Of a stretch of 53,071 bases of DNA, positions 35,381 through 44,789 are shown in pieces. Source of the DNA: Eubacteriales bacterium. Lineage in GTDB: Bacteria; Bacillota; Clostridia; Lachnospirales; Lachnospiraceae. Both the position numbers and the translations under genes were made by a program. Where the stretch lies: assembly GCA_030524545.1 (NCBI GenBank), contig JAUNGM010000028.1, positions 1-53,071 on the forward strand, written 5' to 3'. The first letter of the stretch is position 1; every line of letters begins with the position of its first letter. The notes below the pieces were generated by a model, which was not told the origin of the DNA, did not search any database, and saw only the letters and a list, made by a program, of their open reading frames with translations.

Positions 35381-36586
35381 ATGGGCAGCGGACAAGGTTA
35401 CTGCATTACAACATGGAGGTTGCGGCTGAGATGCAAACATCCCCAGTGGCTTAGGGCGACGCAGGAATTATTTAATGGGATTGAACTGTTTTACTACAAT
35501 CTTCTGCTGGAGCATGAGGAACTGTGGGCACAGAACAGCCAGGGAACTCTGCGGGGGTTGGAGATTCTGAGTTTGTCCGGAAAGGAAAAAAGGGTTCCGG
35601 CTACTCCCCTTCCATGGGAAGATGTGCCTCCGTATTTTCGACGGGCAGCAGCCAATGCGGGGATTGCGGCAGCCAAAAGCCACATTTCCAGAGGAAAAAC
35701 TTCTTATGTAAATAAGGCAGAAAAGCTAAATTCAGCAGTTGTCTTTTATAAAAGAATGTACCGAGATTTTTCCGCAGAAGAAATTACACTGAAAGTTTGG
35801 ACCGGGACGCAGTGGCAATGGATGCACTGTCGGCTTTACGGAAAGGATTTTCCAAAGGATGCGGAACTGATGTCTCCGTCCGTGGTTTTTGAACGGGATT
35901 TTATCATGCTTCATGTACCTGTAAAAGAACCTACCCGCGATACTTCACCTGTGAAGCTTCGAATGAAAGAAGGCAGAAACATCTGCGGACTTCAGTTTAC
36001 CAACGGCGACGCCTTTGCTGTGGGATGTGTGATGGACAAAGATGGAAAGGAACTGGGAGTACGTTTCTTCCGTGGCGGAGAAGAGTACAGCCACTATTGC
36101 CGGTCTTTGACGGAGAAAATCGATAAGTCCCGGGAGGCTCTGGGAGATGCACCGAAAGGACACCCAAACCAGAAATACTGGATGCATCTGAAACACATGA
36201 GTGATCATTACGCACATCAGGTAAGCAGGGAAATCATCCGGTTTTGCCAGGAAAAAGATGCATCGGTAATTGCAGTTCCCAAATATAACGAGGAATACAC
36301 CCGCAAAGTAATGATCGGCTCCGGCAACTGGGGCCCTCTGCATCTGAGTATGCGGATTCGGGAATATCTGAGTTATAAAGCATGGAAGGCCGGAATCCTT
36401 GTGATTGAGGTTCACGCCAATGGGATTGGATCTGTGTGTGCTCTTTGCGGCGGTTCGATCGCAGATGCGGACAGGAAGTCTAAAGAGTTTGTCTGCAAAA
36501 ACGGACATTATGGGAATCGGTATCTGAATGCTGCCAGAAACCTGACAAAAAAATGCCGGACACAATTTGAAAAACATGTGAATTGA
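35381..36586 (+). CDS. TnpB-like protein with apparently dead RuvC nuclease
   Basis: 401 residues from ATG 35381 (AAGGAA at 35366-35371 gives 9-nt spacing; a TTG at 35330 would add 17 residues). The C-terminal half reads as TnpB/Cas12-type RuvC with a zinc-ribbon insertion. The RuvC-I strand is ICGLQFTNGDAFAVGCVMD, with Gln205 where catalytic Asp is expected. RuvC-II is SVIAVPKYNEE, with Pro300 where Glu is expected. RuvC-III is GNRYLNAARNL, with Asn379 for the first Asp of the usual D-x-D-x-NAA. The zinc part keeps Cys353, Cys356 and Cys372 but has His376 near the fourth site. The N-terminal ~190 residues fit a WED/REC-like region weakly. No TnpA is nearby. All three catalytic acids missing with an intact frame suggests a domesticated, RNA-binding but non-cutting protein. 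Confidence 0.75.
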   Translation: MGSGQGYCITTWRLRLRCKHPQWLRATQELFNGIELFYYNLLLEHEELWAQNSQGTLRGLEILSLSGKEKRVPATPLPWEDVPPYFRRAAANAGIAAAKSHISRGKTSYVNKAEKLNSAVVFYKRMYRDFSAEEITLKVWTGTQWQWMHCRLYGKDFPKDAELMSPSVVFERDFIMLHVPVKEPTRDTSPVKLRMKEGRNICGLQFTNGDAFAVGCVMDKDGKELGVRFFRGGEEYSHYCRSLTEKIDKSREALGDAPKGHPNQKYWMHLKHMSDHYAHQVSREIIRFCQEKDASVIAVPKYNEEYTRKVMIGSGNWGPLHLSMRIREYLSYKAWKAGILVIEVHANGIGSVCALCGGSIADADRKSKEFVCKNGHYGNRYLNAARNLTKKCRTQFEKHVN

Positions 36587-36904
36587 TGCAAGAAGAGACT
36601 CCAAAGGAGTTTTTTCCATAAAAGAAACCGAAGTTAAGTCTTCGGTTAAGATAAGCGAAAGCTGAAAAACAGGATCTATATACAGTAGGTTTTGTTGGGT
36701 TGAATACCGCCTGTCGTGTCTTAAACGTTCCCTGAAGGACGGAAAGAGACGGCGAAGACGCTTCGTACCGCTGCCGTTTGGCGGGTGCGGGGGAGGGTAT
36801 TTGAAGTTATTTTTTTTAAATGGCTGTCAGGGACAGCCTGCCATAAGTATATTGGCGTGGAAATGATGAGTTTAGAGAATAAAGAGTAAGGAATCGGATA
36901 TGCC
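36587..36904 (+). ncRNA. Candidate structured RNA downstream of the TnpB-like gene
   Basis: 318 nt without a gene. Successive stems: 36598-36610 with T-tract (likely terminator), 36626-36647 (AACCGAAG/CTTCGGTT), 36726-36741, 36753-36765 (CGAAG/CTTCG), 36768-36790 (CCGC/GCGG with inner GCC/GGC) and 36822-36838 (GGCTGTC/GACAGCC). TnpB and nuclease-dead relatives usually encode their guide RNA at the 3' end of the gene. Position fits; the scaffold and guide boundary cannot be assigned by eye. It could instead be the fkp leader. Confidence 0.35.
36598..36616 (+). terminator. Short terminator after the TnpB-like gene
   Basis: ACTCC, AAA loop, GGAGT, then TTTTT; a 5-bp stem, so of modest strength. 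Confidence 0.55.
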
Positions 36905-39900
36905 ATGAAATCAATGTATCGAAAGATGAAAAACCTGTTTTTAAGGCAAAGTTACCTGGATGCGTGGGAGGATTATGCAAGAAGTATACGCAAGACGAAT
37001 TTTCCGCGCTGGGATTATATCATCCTGACCTCATCCAATGAGGAACAGGCCAGATCCTTCCGGCAGCAGATCGCATACCGGTTAGAACAGGGTGTGATTC
37101 CGGAAAAAACAAAGTATCTGGTACTCCCGGATCCGGCCGGTAAACGTATCGGATCAGGCGGCGCAACCCTGAATGTGATCCGTTATCTGTCAAAGGAAGA
37201 AGGTTTCGGGTCTGATTTTCATGGAAAAAGAATCCTGGTCATCCATTCCGGAGGGGACAGTAAACGCGTACCGCAGTATTCCGTATGCGGAAAGCTCTTT
37301 TCGCCTGTGCCAAGGGAATTGCCGGATGGACGGGGATCTACCTTATTTGATGAGTTTTTGATCAGCATGGCAGGGGTACCGGCGCGTTTTAAGGAAGGGA
37401 TGCTGGTGCTTTCCGGTGATGTCTTATTGTTGTTTAATCCGCTGCAGATTGATGCCCAGTTCAGGGGAGCTGCGGCGATTTCTATGAAATCTCCTGTTGA
37501 AATAGGAGTAGACCATGGTGTGTATCTGAATGATGGGACGGACCATGTAAGGAAATTTTTACATAAACAGGAAGAAGCGACTCTGCGGGAACTTGGTGCT
37601 GTGAATGAACAGGACTGCGTAGACCTGGATACCGGGGCGGTACTGTTGGATTCAGAGCTGGTGGAGGCGCTGCTGTCTTTGATATCCAGTCCCTGTGAGG
37701 AAGCAGAAATGGGGGCAAGGGTAATTGATGAAGAAAAATATGCGGCATTTGTTAATGATAGGGCGCGTGTCAGCTTTTATGGGGATTTCCTGTATCCTCT
37801 GGCTTCTGATTCTACTTTAGAACAGTATTATAAGGAAAAGCCGGAAGGGGATTTTTGCGGCGAACTTCTGGCCTGCAGGGAAAAAATATGGGAGGTATTA
37901 AGCCCGTATCAGATGAAGCTGATCTGTCTTTCCCCTGCGGAGTTTATTCACTTTGGGACTACCAGGGAGCTGCGTGCACTTATGACTGAGGAAGTAGCAG
38001 ACTATGAATTTCTGGACTGGAAAAAGCACGTATTTACCAATGCGGCAGAATGTGCAGGAGCCCTGCATACCTGTTTGATCGGCCCGGAAGTTCGGATAGA
38101 GGAGGGCTGTTACCTCGAAAACTGCAGTATCAAGGGTACTTCCAGGATAGAAAGGGGCGCAGTTGTATCCGGGCTTGCCCTGGAGGATACGGCTGTACCT
38201 TCTGATACAGTTCTGCATGGCGTAAAGCTTCAGGAAAATGGAGGATTTCTGGTAAGAACCTACGGTGTGCTGGATAATCCTAAGAAAACGTATGAAGAAA
38301 ACGGAAGCTTTCTGAAGGGAACACTTAAGAGCTTTTTAGACAGAAATCAGTTGGTGACTGCGGATCTGTGGGCTGATAAAAGTGAATATTCCCTTTGGAA
38401 TGCGGCGCTTTATCCGGTATGCCGTTCCTGGCAGGAGGCTGTGGAATATGGTGTGCTGCTGGTAAAGATGAGCGAGGGCTTTGCATCTGCCGGGGAAATC
38501 CGGAAATGGAAAGTGCAGAAGAGGCTGAGCCTGCAGGAGTCGTTCTCTCTGGGAGATACAGAGGGATTGTTGGTTTGGAAGCAGGAACTGGAGGATGAAA
38601 TCCTGGTGGATCGTTTTCTGGAACGTATCCGGAAAGGGGAACACTATATTCCTGCTCTGAAGACTTTTGGCGAGCAGGAAATTACGGACGGCCAGTTCAG
38701 GCTTCTGATGGATCGGAAGGAGAAAGCGGATTTTTCCGAAAAGATCAGGATTCTTTATGATGTTTCCAGATCTATGAAATATAAGAAAAACAAATTTCAG
38801 GGGAAATCTTATGATGCCCTGGAGCAGGAATGCTTTGAGACAATTAAAAAAGAAATATTTGCCCGGTCATTTGTAAATCATGTTGGAGATTACCGGATTG
38901 CCTGTGACGAGGTGAAGGTAACACTTCCGGTACGTGTCAACTGGGGCGGCGGCTGGACAGATACTCCGCCGTACTGCAATGAACACGGCGGGGTGGTGCT
39001 GAATGCGGCGATCAGGCTGAAAGGGACGGAACCTATTGAAGTGGAGATCAAGAGGATACCGGAGCTTCGGATTGAGTTCGGCAGCGTGGATACGGGAGCT
39101 TATGGAAAAGCTGTGACAGCAGAAGAGATTCAGGACTGCCATAATCCGTATGACCCGTTTGCATTGCATAAGGCGGCGATCATTGCCTGCGGAATCCTGC
39201 CGCTGGAGAATAAGGCAGACCTGCAGGAGACTTTGGAAAAAATGGGAGGCGGATTCTATCTGTCAACCCGTGTCAGAGGTGTACCGAAAGGCTCCGGGCT
39301 TGGTACCAGCAGTATCCTGGCGGGCGCATGTGTAAGGGCATTTTCAAAATTCCTGGGACAGGAATGGTCAGACGGAGAAGTGTACGATATCGTGCTGAAT
39401 CTGGAGCAGATCATGAGTACAGGCGGCGGCTGGCAGGATCAGGTGGGCGGCCTGACACCGGGAATCAAATTTATTACGTCCAGGTCGGGAATCCGCCAGC
39501 ATATCCATGTGGAGCAGGTGGAAATTTCAGAAGAGACGAAGAAAGAACTGCAGGAGAGGTTTGCCCTGATCTATACAGGCCAGAGAAGGCTTGCAAGAAA
39601 TCTTCTACGGGAAGTTGTCGGAAATTATATCGGAGGCAGGCCGGAGTCCGTGAAAGCGCTGGAAGACATGCAGAAGGTTGCTGTGTTGATGAAGTTTGCG
39701 CTGGAGAGAGGAAACATTGATGAGTTTGCCGCACTGCTGAATGAACACTGGGAGATATCCAAGAGGCTGGATGCCGGGTCAACGAATACCTGTATTGACC
39801 AGATCTTTGAGGTTTGCAATGACCTGATCGATGGAAGATTTATCTCAGGCGCCGGCGGAGGCGGATTTTTGCAGGTCGTGCTGAAAAAGGGCGTGAAAAA

Positions 39901-39976
39901 AGAACAGCTTAGCAGGCGGCTGCATGAAGTGTTCCAGGATTCGGGAGTGGATGTCTGGGAGTGTGAGATTGTGTAG
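36905..39976 (+). CDS. fkp: Bifunctional L-fucokinase / GDP-L-fucose pyrophosphorylase
   Basis: 1,023 residues, close to the size of Bacteroides Fkp. The N-terminal half is a sugar-1-phosphate guanylyltransferase with LPDPAGKRIGSGGATLN (~74-90) and left-handed beta-helix-like turns (~390-440). The C-terminal ~370 residues are a GHMP kinase with VNWGGGWTDTPPYCNEHGG (~680), the ATP loop VPKGSGLGTSSILAG (~792-807) and SGAGGGGFLQVV. It turns scavenged L-fucose into fucose-1-phosphate and then GDP-fucose. A start at ATG 36914 is also possible (MYRKM). Weak SD. It heads the surface-glycan cluster. Confidence 0.95.
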   Translation: MKSMYRKMKNLFLRQSYLDAWEDYARSIRKTNFPRWDYIILTSSNEEQARSFRQQIAYRLEQGVIPEKTKYLVLPDPAGKRIGSGGATLNVIRYLSKEEGFGSDFHGKRILVIHSGGDSKRVPQYSVCGKLFSPVPRELPDGRGSTLFDEFLISMAGVPARFKEGMLVLSGDVLLLFNPLQIDAQFRGAAAISMKSPVEIGVDHGVYLNDGTDHVRKFLHKQEEATLRELGAVNEQDCVDLDTGAVLLDSELVEALLSLISSPCEEAEMGARVIDEEKYAAFVNDRARVSFYGDFLYPLASDSTLEQYYKEKPEGDFCGELLACREKIWEVLSPYQMKLICLSPAEFIHFGTTRELRALMTEEVADYEFLDWKKHVFTNAAECAGALHTCLIGPEVRIEEGCYLENCSIKGTSRIERGAVVSGLALEDTAVPSDTVLHGVKLQENGGFLVRTYGVLDNPKKTYEENGSFLKGTLKSFLDRNQLVTADLWADKSEYSLWNAALYPVCRSWQEAVEYGVLLVKMSEGFASAGEIRKWKVQKRLSLQESFSLGDTEGLLVWKQELEDEILVDRFLERIRKGEHYIPALKTFGEQEITDGQFRLLMDRKEKADFSEKIRILYDVSRSMKYKKNKFQGKSYDALEQECFETIKKEIFARSFVNHVGDYRIACDEVKVTLPVRVNWGGGWTDTPPYCNEHGGVVLNAAIRLKGTEPIEVEIKRIPELRIEFGSVDTGAYGKAVTAEEIQDCHNPYDPFALHKAAIIACGILPLENKADLQETLEKMGGGFYLSTRVRGVPKGSGLGTSSILAGACVRAFSKFLGQEWSDGEVYDIVLNLEQIMSTGGGWQDQVGGLTPGIKFITSRSGIRQHIHVEQVEISEETKKELQERFALIYTGQRRLARNLLREVVGNYIGGRPESVKALEDMQKVAVLMKFALERGNIDEFAALLNEHWEISKRLDAGSTNTCIDQIFEVCNDLIDGRFISGAGGGGFLQVVLKKGVKKEQLSRRLHEVFQDSGVDVWECEIV

Positions 39977-40094
39977 CTATACGATAATTGTTTTTTGAAC
40001 TGCATAATTAACGGTATGAATATGAAAGATGAGAGATATGTGACCTGTTCAACGAGGATTAGTGATGCGAAATTATAAAACGGAGGTATTTAAG

Positions 40095-40883
40095 GTGGGA
40101 AGGGCACCATACAATGAGAATTATGATAGAAAAATAGAGAGCACACAGATACCTACCTGCAACATTCTCGGAGTGGAGGTTGCCGCTATTGACATGGAAT
40201 GGCTATTGGATTTTACAGAAAGAAATATAAAAGACTTGGTTGGCGATTATGGATGTGTGTCAAATGTACATACAACTGTTACCGCAATGGAAAATTATAA
40301 ATATTTGGAAGTCCAAAATGGAGGAATTATAGCTATTCCGGATGGTGGACCCTTATCTACAGTTGGGCGTAAACGTGGATATAAAGGCATGAAGCGTACG
40401 ACTGGTCCTTCGTATATGGAAGAGATTTTTAAGGTAAGTGCCCAAAAGGGGTACAGGCATTATTTCTATGGAAGTACGGAAGAAACCTTAGAAAAACTCT
40501 ATAGAGTTTTGGAACATGATTATCCGGGTATTCAGATAGTAGGAATGTACAGTCCGCCGTTCCGTCCTCAGACGGAGGATGAAGATCAGATGATTGTAGA
40601 GAGAATTAATAAGACAAAGCCGGATTTTGTGTGGGTAGGTCTTGGCGCTCCAAAACAGGAAATTTGGATGGCGGCGCATCAAGGTACAGTAAATGGTTTT
40701 ATGGTTGGCGTTGGTGCAGGGTTTGATTATTTTGCAGGAAATATTAATAGGGCACCAGAATGGATGCAGAACAGAAACCTAGAATGGTTGTATAGATTAA
40801 TGCAAGATCCTAAAAGACTATTTGGTAGGTATTGGCATACTAATATAAAGTTTATTTGGAATGCGATGATTAAAGGAAAGTAA
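40095..40883 (+). CDS. WecG/TagA/CpsF family glycosyltransferase (GT26)
   Basis: 262 residues from GTG 40095, preferred because CGGAGG at 40081-40086 lies 8 nt upstream; GTG 40062 or ATG 40065 would add 10-11 residues with a poor site. Diagnostic: NILGVEVAAIDM, IPDGGPLSTVGRKRGY, RTTGPSYMEEIF, and the family signature VGLGAPKQEIWMAAH. These enzymes transfer ManNAc, ManNAcA or glucose onto a lipid-linked first sugar on the inner membrane face. It probably adds the second sugar of the repeat unit. No initiating phosphoglycosyltransferase is in the window. Confidence 0.92.
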   Translation: MGRAPYNENYDRKIESTQIPTCNILGVEVAAIDMEWLLDFTERNIKDLVGDYGCVSNVHTTVTAMENYKYLEVQNGGIIAIPDGGPLSTVGRKRGYKGMKRTTGPSYMEEIFKVSAQKGYRHYFYGSTEETLEKLYRVLEHDYPGIQIVGMYSPPFRPQTEDEDQMIVERINKTKPDFVWVGLGAPKQEIWMAAHQGTVNGFMVGVGAGFDYFAGNINRAPEWMQNRNLEWLYRLMQDPKRLFGRYWHTNIKFIWNAMIKGK

Positions 40884-40893
40884 GGTTACAGAT

Positions 40894-41487
40894 TTGAGAA
40901 AATCAGAAAAGCAGAATATATGCTACCCTATTATAGACGCACTGCTACAGAAAGTGTGCAGTATGATTAAGAAACTAAAGCAGTTAAGATGTCAGTTATT
41001 ATTAGCAAGAAATAGAAATATATCACTTGGAAGTAACAGCACATTTGGAAGAGGAACAGTATTTTATGCTCCTAACCGTATGATTATTGGAAAAAATGTT
41101 TATATTGGAAAATACTGTTCCCTAGAGGCTGATATTGAAATAGCAGATGATGTTTTGATTGGGAATAATGTTGGTTTGATCGGTAAATATGATCATGATT
41201 ATACCTGTATTGGGAAGAGCATAAAAGATAGTCCGGAAATTCGGGATTCATGTTATTCATTTAAAGGAAAGAACCAGAAAATTGTAATTGAAAACGATGT
41301 TTGGATTGGATATGGGGCAATTGTGTTTACTGGAATAACGGTACATAGAGGAGCTATTGTAGCAGCAGGAAGTGTGGTCACACATGATGTTCCACCATAT
41401 ACAATTGTGGGAGGAAACCCTGCTAAGATTTTATCTGTGAGATTCACTGATGAGCAGATAGAGGAACATGAACGCAAGTATAAGTAG
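40894..41487 (+). CDS. Hexapeptide-repeat acetyltransferase
   Basis: 197 residues with a left-handed beta-helix built of hexapeptide turns (IIGKNVYIGKYCSLEADIEI, VIENDVWIGYGAIVFTGITV, AIVAAGSVVTHDVPPYTIVG). The ending GGNPAKILSVRF is typical of sugar O-acetyltransferases such as the Maa/NodL/WcaF group. The start is TTG 40894 (AAGG 8 nt upstream) or ATG 40963, which begins MIKKLKQLR. It probably acetylates a sugar in the surface glycan using acetyl-CoA. Confidence 0.85.
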   Translation: MRKSEKQNICYPIIDALLQKVCSMIKKLKQLRCQLLLARNRNISLGSNSTFGRGTVFYAPNRMIIGKNVYIGKYCSLEADIEIADDVLIGNNVGLIGKYDHDYTCIGKSIKDSPEIRDSCYSFKGKNQKIVIENDVWIGYGAIVFTGITVHRGAIVAAGSVVTHDVPPYTIVGGNPAKILSVRFTDEQIEEHERKYK

Positions 41488-41503
41488 GAAGTGAATGAAT
41501 TAA

Positions 41504-42622
41504 ATGAAAATTGGATTACTTATAACTAGTATGGGAAACTTTGGACAAAAGGGTTTCTATAACGCACAGGAAATCGGTCTTGCGAAAGCGCTAGATTCTT
41601 TGGGTAATGAAGTGATTGTGTATAAACTGGTTTCAATAAAGGAACGAAAGCATGTTGAAAAAATAGATAGTTGTAAGCATTCGCGCATTATATTTTATCC
41701 GACGAAGTGTCTTGGAATTAATGGCATTATAGACACTAAAATATTAGATACATCTCTTGATGCGCTAATATATTTTTCTGATACGCAATTTTGTGTACCA
41801 AAGGTGTATAAATGGGCAAGAAAGAATAGTGTGAAGTTCTTTCCTTATATAGGTGTAATAGAAAGTCATAGCAACAATAAAATGAAAAAGAAGCTTGTAA
41901 ACGGGATGTTCAAGCGAAATTTGAGGGTATATAAGAAATGTCATTGCTTTACAAAGACGCCAACAGTTAAGATGCGATTAGAGGAAATTGGGGTTAAAAA
42001 CGTAACAGTAACGCCGGTGGGATTGGATTTAAGCCTTTTAGAATCTGATTTTGAGAATTATGATCTGATAGAGCTTAAGAAGAAGTATTGCTATAAATCT
42101 GAAGATAAAGTTCTTCTTTTCATTGGAAGACTTATCGAAGAAAAGCAACCAATTAGAATGATAGAGATTTTTTCGGAGTTATATCAGCAGAATACATCGC
42201 TTCGTTTACTCATAGTTGGAACTGGTGAATTAAAAGATCAAGTGACAAATCTCATTAAGAAAAAAGAACTGGAAGACTATATTCAGATGATAGATAAGAT
42301 TCCGAATAAGAATATCTGGGAATTGTACAGAATTGCAGATTGTTTTGTGAATCTTAATCAGCAAGAAATTTTCGGAATGGCAATATTAGAAGCGATGTAT
42401 TATGGATGTAAGGTTGTAGCTTGGCAAGCTCCGGGTCCAAATTTGATTATTGAAGATGGAGTATCCGGCTGGCTAGCTGCATCTAACGAAGATGTGAAAG
42501 ATTATATAAAGAATCCCCAGGATATGTCTATGGCTGCATACAATAGGATTGTGAACAAATTTACATGGGCTAGTACAGCAAAGACTATAATAAGACGGCT
42601 GCAAGAAGAAAAAAATGAATAA
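41504..42622 (+). CDS. GT-B glycosyltransferase, family 4 type
   Basis: 372 residues. The N-terminal Rossmann half is LLITSMGNFGQKGFYNAQEI. The C-terminal half carries LLFIGRLIEEKQPIRMIEIF, LLIVGTGELKDQV and the donor-binding E-x7-E motif in QEIFGMAILEAMYYGCKVVA. A cytosolic-face retaining transferase using a nucleotide sugar; the sugar cannot be read. AGGAAGTG precedes ATG 41504. Confidence 0.9.
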   Translation: MKIGLLITSMGNFGQKGFYNAQEIGLAKALDSLGNEVIVYKLVSIKERKHVEKIDSCKHSRIIFYPTKCLGINGIIDTKILDTSLDALIYFSDTQFCVPKVYKWARKNSVKFFPYIGVIESHSNNKMKKKLVNGMFKRNLRVYKKCHCFTKTPTVKMRLEEIGVKNVTVTPVGLDLSLLESDFENYDLIELKKKYCYKSEDKVLLFIGRLIEEKQPIRMIEIFSELYQQNTSLRLLIVGTGELKDQVTNLIKKKELEDYIQMIDKIPNKNIWELYRIADCFVNLNQQEIFGMAILEAMYYGCKVVAWQAPGPNLIIEDGVSGWLAASNEDVKDYIKNPQDMSMAAYNRIVNKFTWASTAKTIIRRLQEEKNE

Positions 42623-42631
42623 AATAATAAG

Positions 42632-42727
42632 ATGATTATGTCTACGATTTCGTCGAATATCACAGGAGAGAATATGAAACTTACTCCTACAAGTGTGATG
42701 ACAGAATGGGGAAAGAAACTTAAATGA
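42632..42727 (+). other. Short open frame between two glycosyltransferases
   Basis: 31 residues (MIMSTISSNITGENMKLTPT, then SVMTEWGKKLK) whose TGA overlaps the next ATG by ATGA. No ribosome site upstream. It may be a coupling leader peptide or a remnant; not recognised. Confidence 0.3.
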
Positions 42728-43836
42728 GTTTTAAGAGGAAGATGGGTAATGCCCATAATGAGAGTAGTATGAAAGTATTATTGAGCGAGAGAACATTCAA
42801 AGGACATAGAAAAACATATATGGAATGGTTATCTCATGTTCCAGGCGTGGAATTTTTTATAATAGCGCCTGAAAATTTTGGGATTGATGACAAACATTTT
42901 AGAAAATATGAATCAACTGGAGGGATAAAGACTGTAAAAGAGTATTTAGCCTGGATAAATCAAATGAAGGACATTGTAGAACAAAACAAGATAGATATAG
43001 TACATATTCTTGATGGCGATTCTATAATGCGATGGTTTGGATTTGGACTTAGTTTTTCCAAAGCAAGAAAAACGGTTATAACATATCACCATTTCTTTCC
43101 TGGTGCGGTACGAAGGTGGAGTTACAGGCTTATGTGCCACGGGAAAAAGAGAATGTGTGTTGCACATACAGTTTCTGTAGAACATTCGCTCAAAGAGTGC
43201 GGTATAAAGCAAGTTTTCCGTTGCGAATATCCGGCTTTTAGTTTTGACAGTATTGCATCACGAAATCCAGCAAAATGTAAAGAAAAATATGGAATTCCTT
43301 CTGATGTACCGACTATAGGGATTGTTGGGGGGCTGAGTATATATAAAAACATAATTCCATTTTTAGAGACAATGCAAAATTGTTGCCAGGATTTTCACAT
43401 TCTGATTTGCGGCAAAGATAGTGGTGTTGGGAAAGAGAAAATACAAACTGCAGTAAAGCCTTATGCAGATCGGGTTACTATGAAAATTGAGCATCTTAGT
43501 GACGATGAATATGAGGAGGCAATCGTAGCGAGTGATATAATCTTCTGTATTTATGGACGTGAGTTTGATGGTGCAAGTGGACCTTTGACAGATGGGGTAT
43601 GCGCGGGAAAACTAATTTTGGCTTGTAAGCATGGCTCACTAGGTGAAATTGTTTCTCAGAATCTCTTGGGAATCACCGCTGAGTGTGATGATAGTAAAGA
43701 TATGTTGTGCAAGACAGAGCTTGCATTAAGCAGAATTGTGGAGTTTAAATACGGTGAAATGGCTAATAAGTATAGAATGCATCTTAATCCAGAGCTATTT
43801 CAGGAGAGATATAAGAATATATATGAAGTTGAATAA
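42724..43836 (+). CDS. GT-B glycosyltransferase
   Basis: 370 residues from ATG 42724 (GGGGAAAG 8 nt upstream); ATG 42742 and ATG 42769 (MKVLLSERTFKGHRKTY) are alternatives, the last fitting a typical GT-B beginning. The C-terminal donor domain shows IGIVGGLSIYKNIIPFLETM, FHILICGKDSGVG and DGASGPLTDGVCAGKLILA. Substrates unknown. Part of the repeat-unit assembly set. Confidence 0.8.
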   Translation: MSFKRKMGNAHNESSMKVLLSERTFKGHRKTYMEWLSHVPGVEFFIIAPENFGIDDKHFRKYESTGGIKTVKEYLAWINQMKDIVEQNKIDIVHILDGDSIMRWFGFGLSFSKARKTVITYHHFFPGAVRRWSYRLMCHGKKRMCVAHTVSVEHSLKECGIKQVFRCEYPAFSFDSIASRNPAKCKEKYGIPSDVPTIGIVGGLSIYKNIIPFLETMQNCCQDFHILICGKDSGVGKEKIQTAVKPYADRVTMKIEHLSDDEYEEAIVASDIIFCIYGREFDGASGPLTDGVCAGKLILACKHGSLGEIVSQNLLGITAECDDSKDMLCKTELALSRIVEFKYGEMANKYRMHLNPELFQERYKNIYEVE

Positions 43837-43875
43837 GATATTATACAAGCGATTGAAAAATGGAGGATTAACGAG

Positions 43876-44772
43876 ATGAAAGGTATTATTCTTGCTGGAG
43901 GTTCTGGCACAAGATTATATCCGCTTACAAAGGTAACTTCAAAGCAGTTACTTCCTATTTACGATAAGCCAATGATCTATTATCCGATGTCTGTGCTTAT
44001 GAATGCGGGTATTCGGGATATTCTTATCATCGCCACACCACAGGATATGCCGCGTTTTCAGGATTTGCTGGGGAAGGGTAATCAGTTTGGTGTGAATCTT
44101 GCCTACGCTGAGCAGCCCTCTCCGGATGGACTAGCACAGGCGTTTATTATTGGTACTGATTTTATTGGCAATGATACGGTAGCAATGGTGCTTGGCGACA
44201 ATATTTTTGCTGGGAATGGATTGAAGAAACGCCTGAAAGCGGCTGTAGAAAATGCCGAAAGTGGCAAAGGAGCTACTGTATTCGGTTATTATGTGGATGA
44301 TCCGGAACGCTTCGGTATTGTTGAATTTGATAAGGCTGGCAAGGCAATCAGTATTGAAGAAAAACCAGAGCATCCAAAAAGCAACTACTGTGTAACTGGT
44401 CTCTATTTCTATGATAATAGGGTTGTGGAGTATGCGAAGAATTTAAAGCCATCCGCCCGTGGTGAATTGGAAATTACAGACCTAAACCGCATCTATTTAG
44501 AGAATAGTAGCTTGAATGTGGAACTGCTTGGACAAGGGTTTACATGGCTCGATACAGGTACCCACGAGAGTCTTGTGGATGCAACGAACTTTGTGAAGAC
44601 TGTAGAGCAGCATCAGCATCGTAAAGTGGCATGTTTGGAGGAAATTGCATATCTTAACGGTTGGATTTCTAAAGAGGATGTGCTGGAAGTTTATGAAGTA
44701 TTGAAAAAGAATCAATACGGCCAATATTTGAAAGATGTTCTGGATGGCAAGTATATGGATCAACTGTATTAA
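43876..44772 (+). CDS. rfbA: Glucose-1-phosphate thymidylyltransferase
   Basis: 298 residues, normal for RmlA. Makes dTDP-glucose. Seen: [61 protein letters not shown] and [35 protein letters not shown] lies before ATG 43876. First of four dTDP-rhamnose genes in order A-B-D-C, of which B is broken. Confidence 0.97.
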   Translation: MKGIILAGGSGTRLYPLTKVTSKQLLPIYDKPMIYYPMSVLMNAGIRDILIIATPQDMPRFQDLLGKGNQFGVNLAYAEQPSPDGLAQAFIIGTDFIGNDTVAMVLGDNIFAGNGLKKRLKAAVENAESGKGATVFGYYVDDPERFGIVEFDKAGKAISIEEKPEHPKSNYCVTGLYFYDNRVVEYAKNLKPSARGELEITDLNRIYLENSSLNVELLGQGFTWLDTGTHESLVDATNFVKTVEQHQHRKVACLEEIAYLNGWISKEDVLEVYEVLKKNQYGQYLKDVLDGKYMDQLY

Positions 44773-44789
44773 GAGGAGACAATGAGAAT

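Noticed and set aside
35381-36586. Ordinary active IS200/IS605 TnpB transposon gene
   Set aside because: The three expected acidic residues are replaced and no TnpA gene or matching complete element ends are seen.
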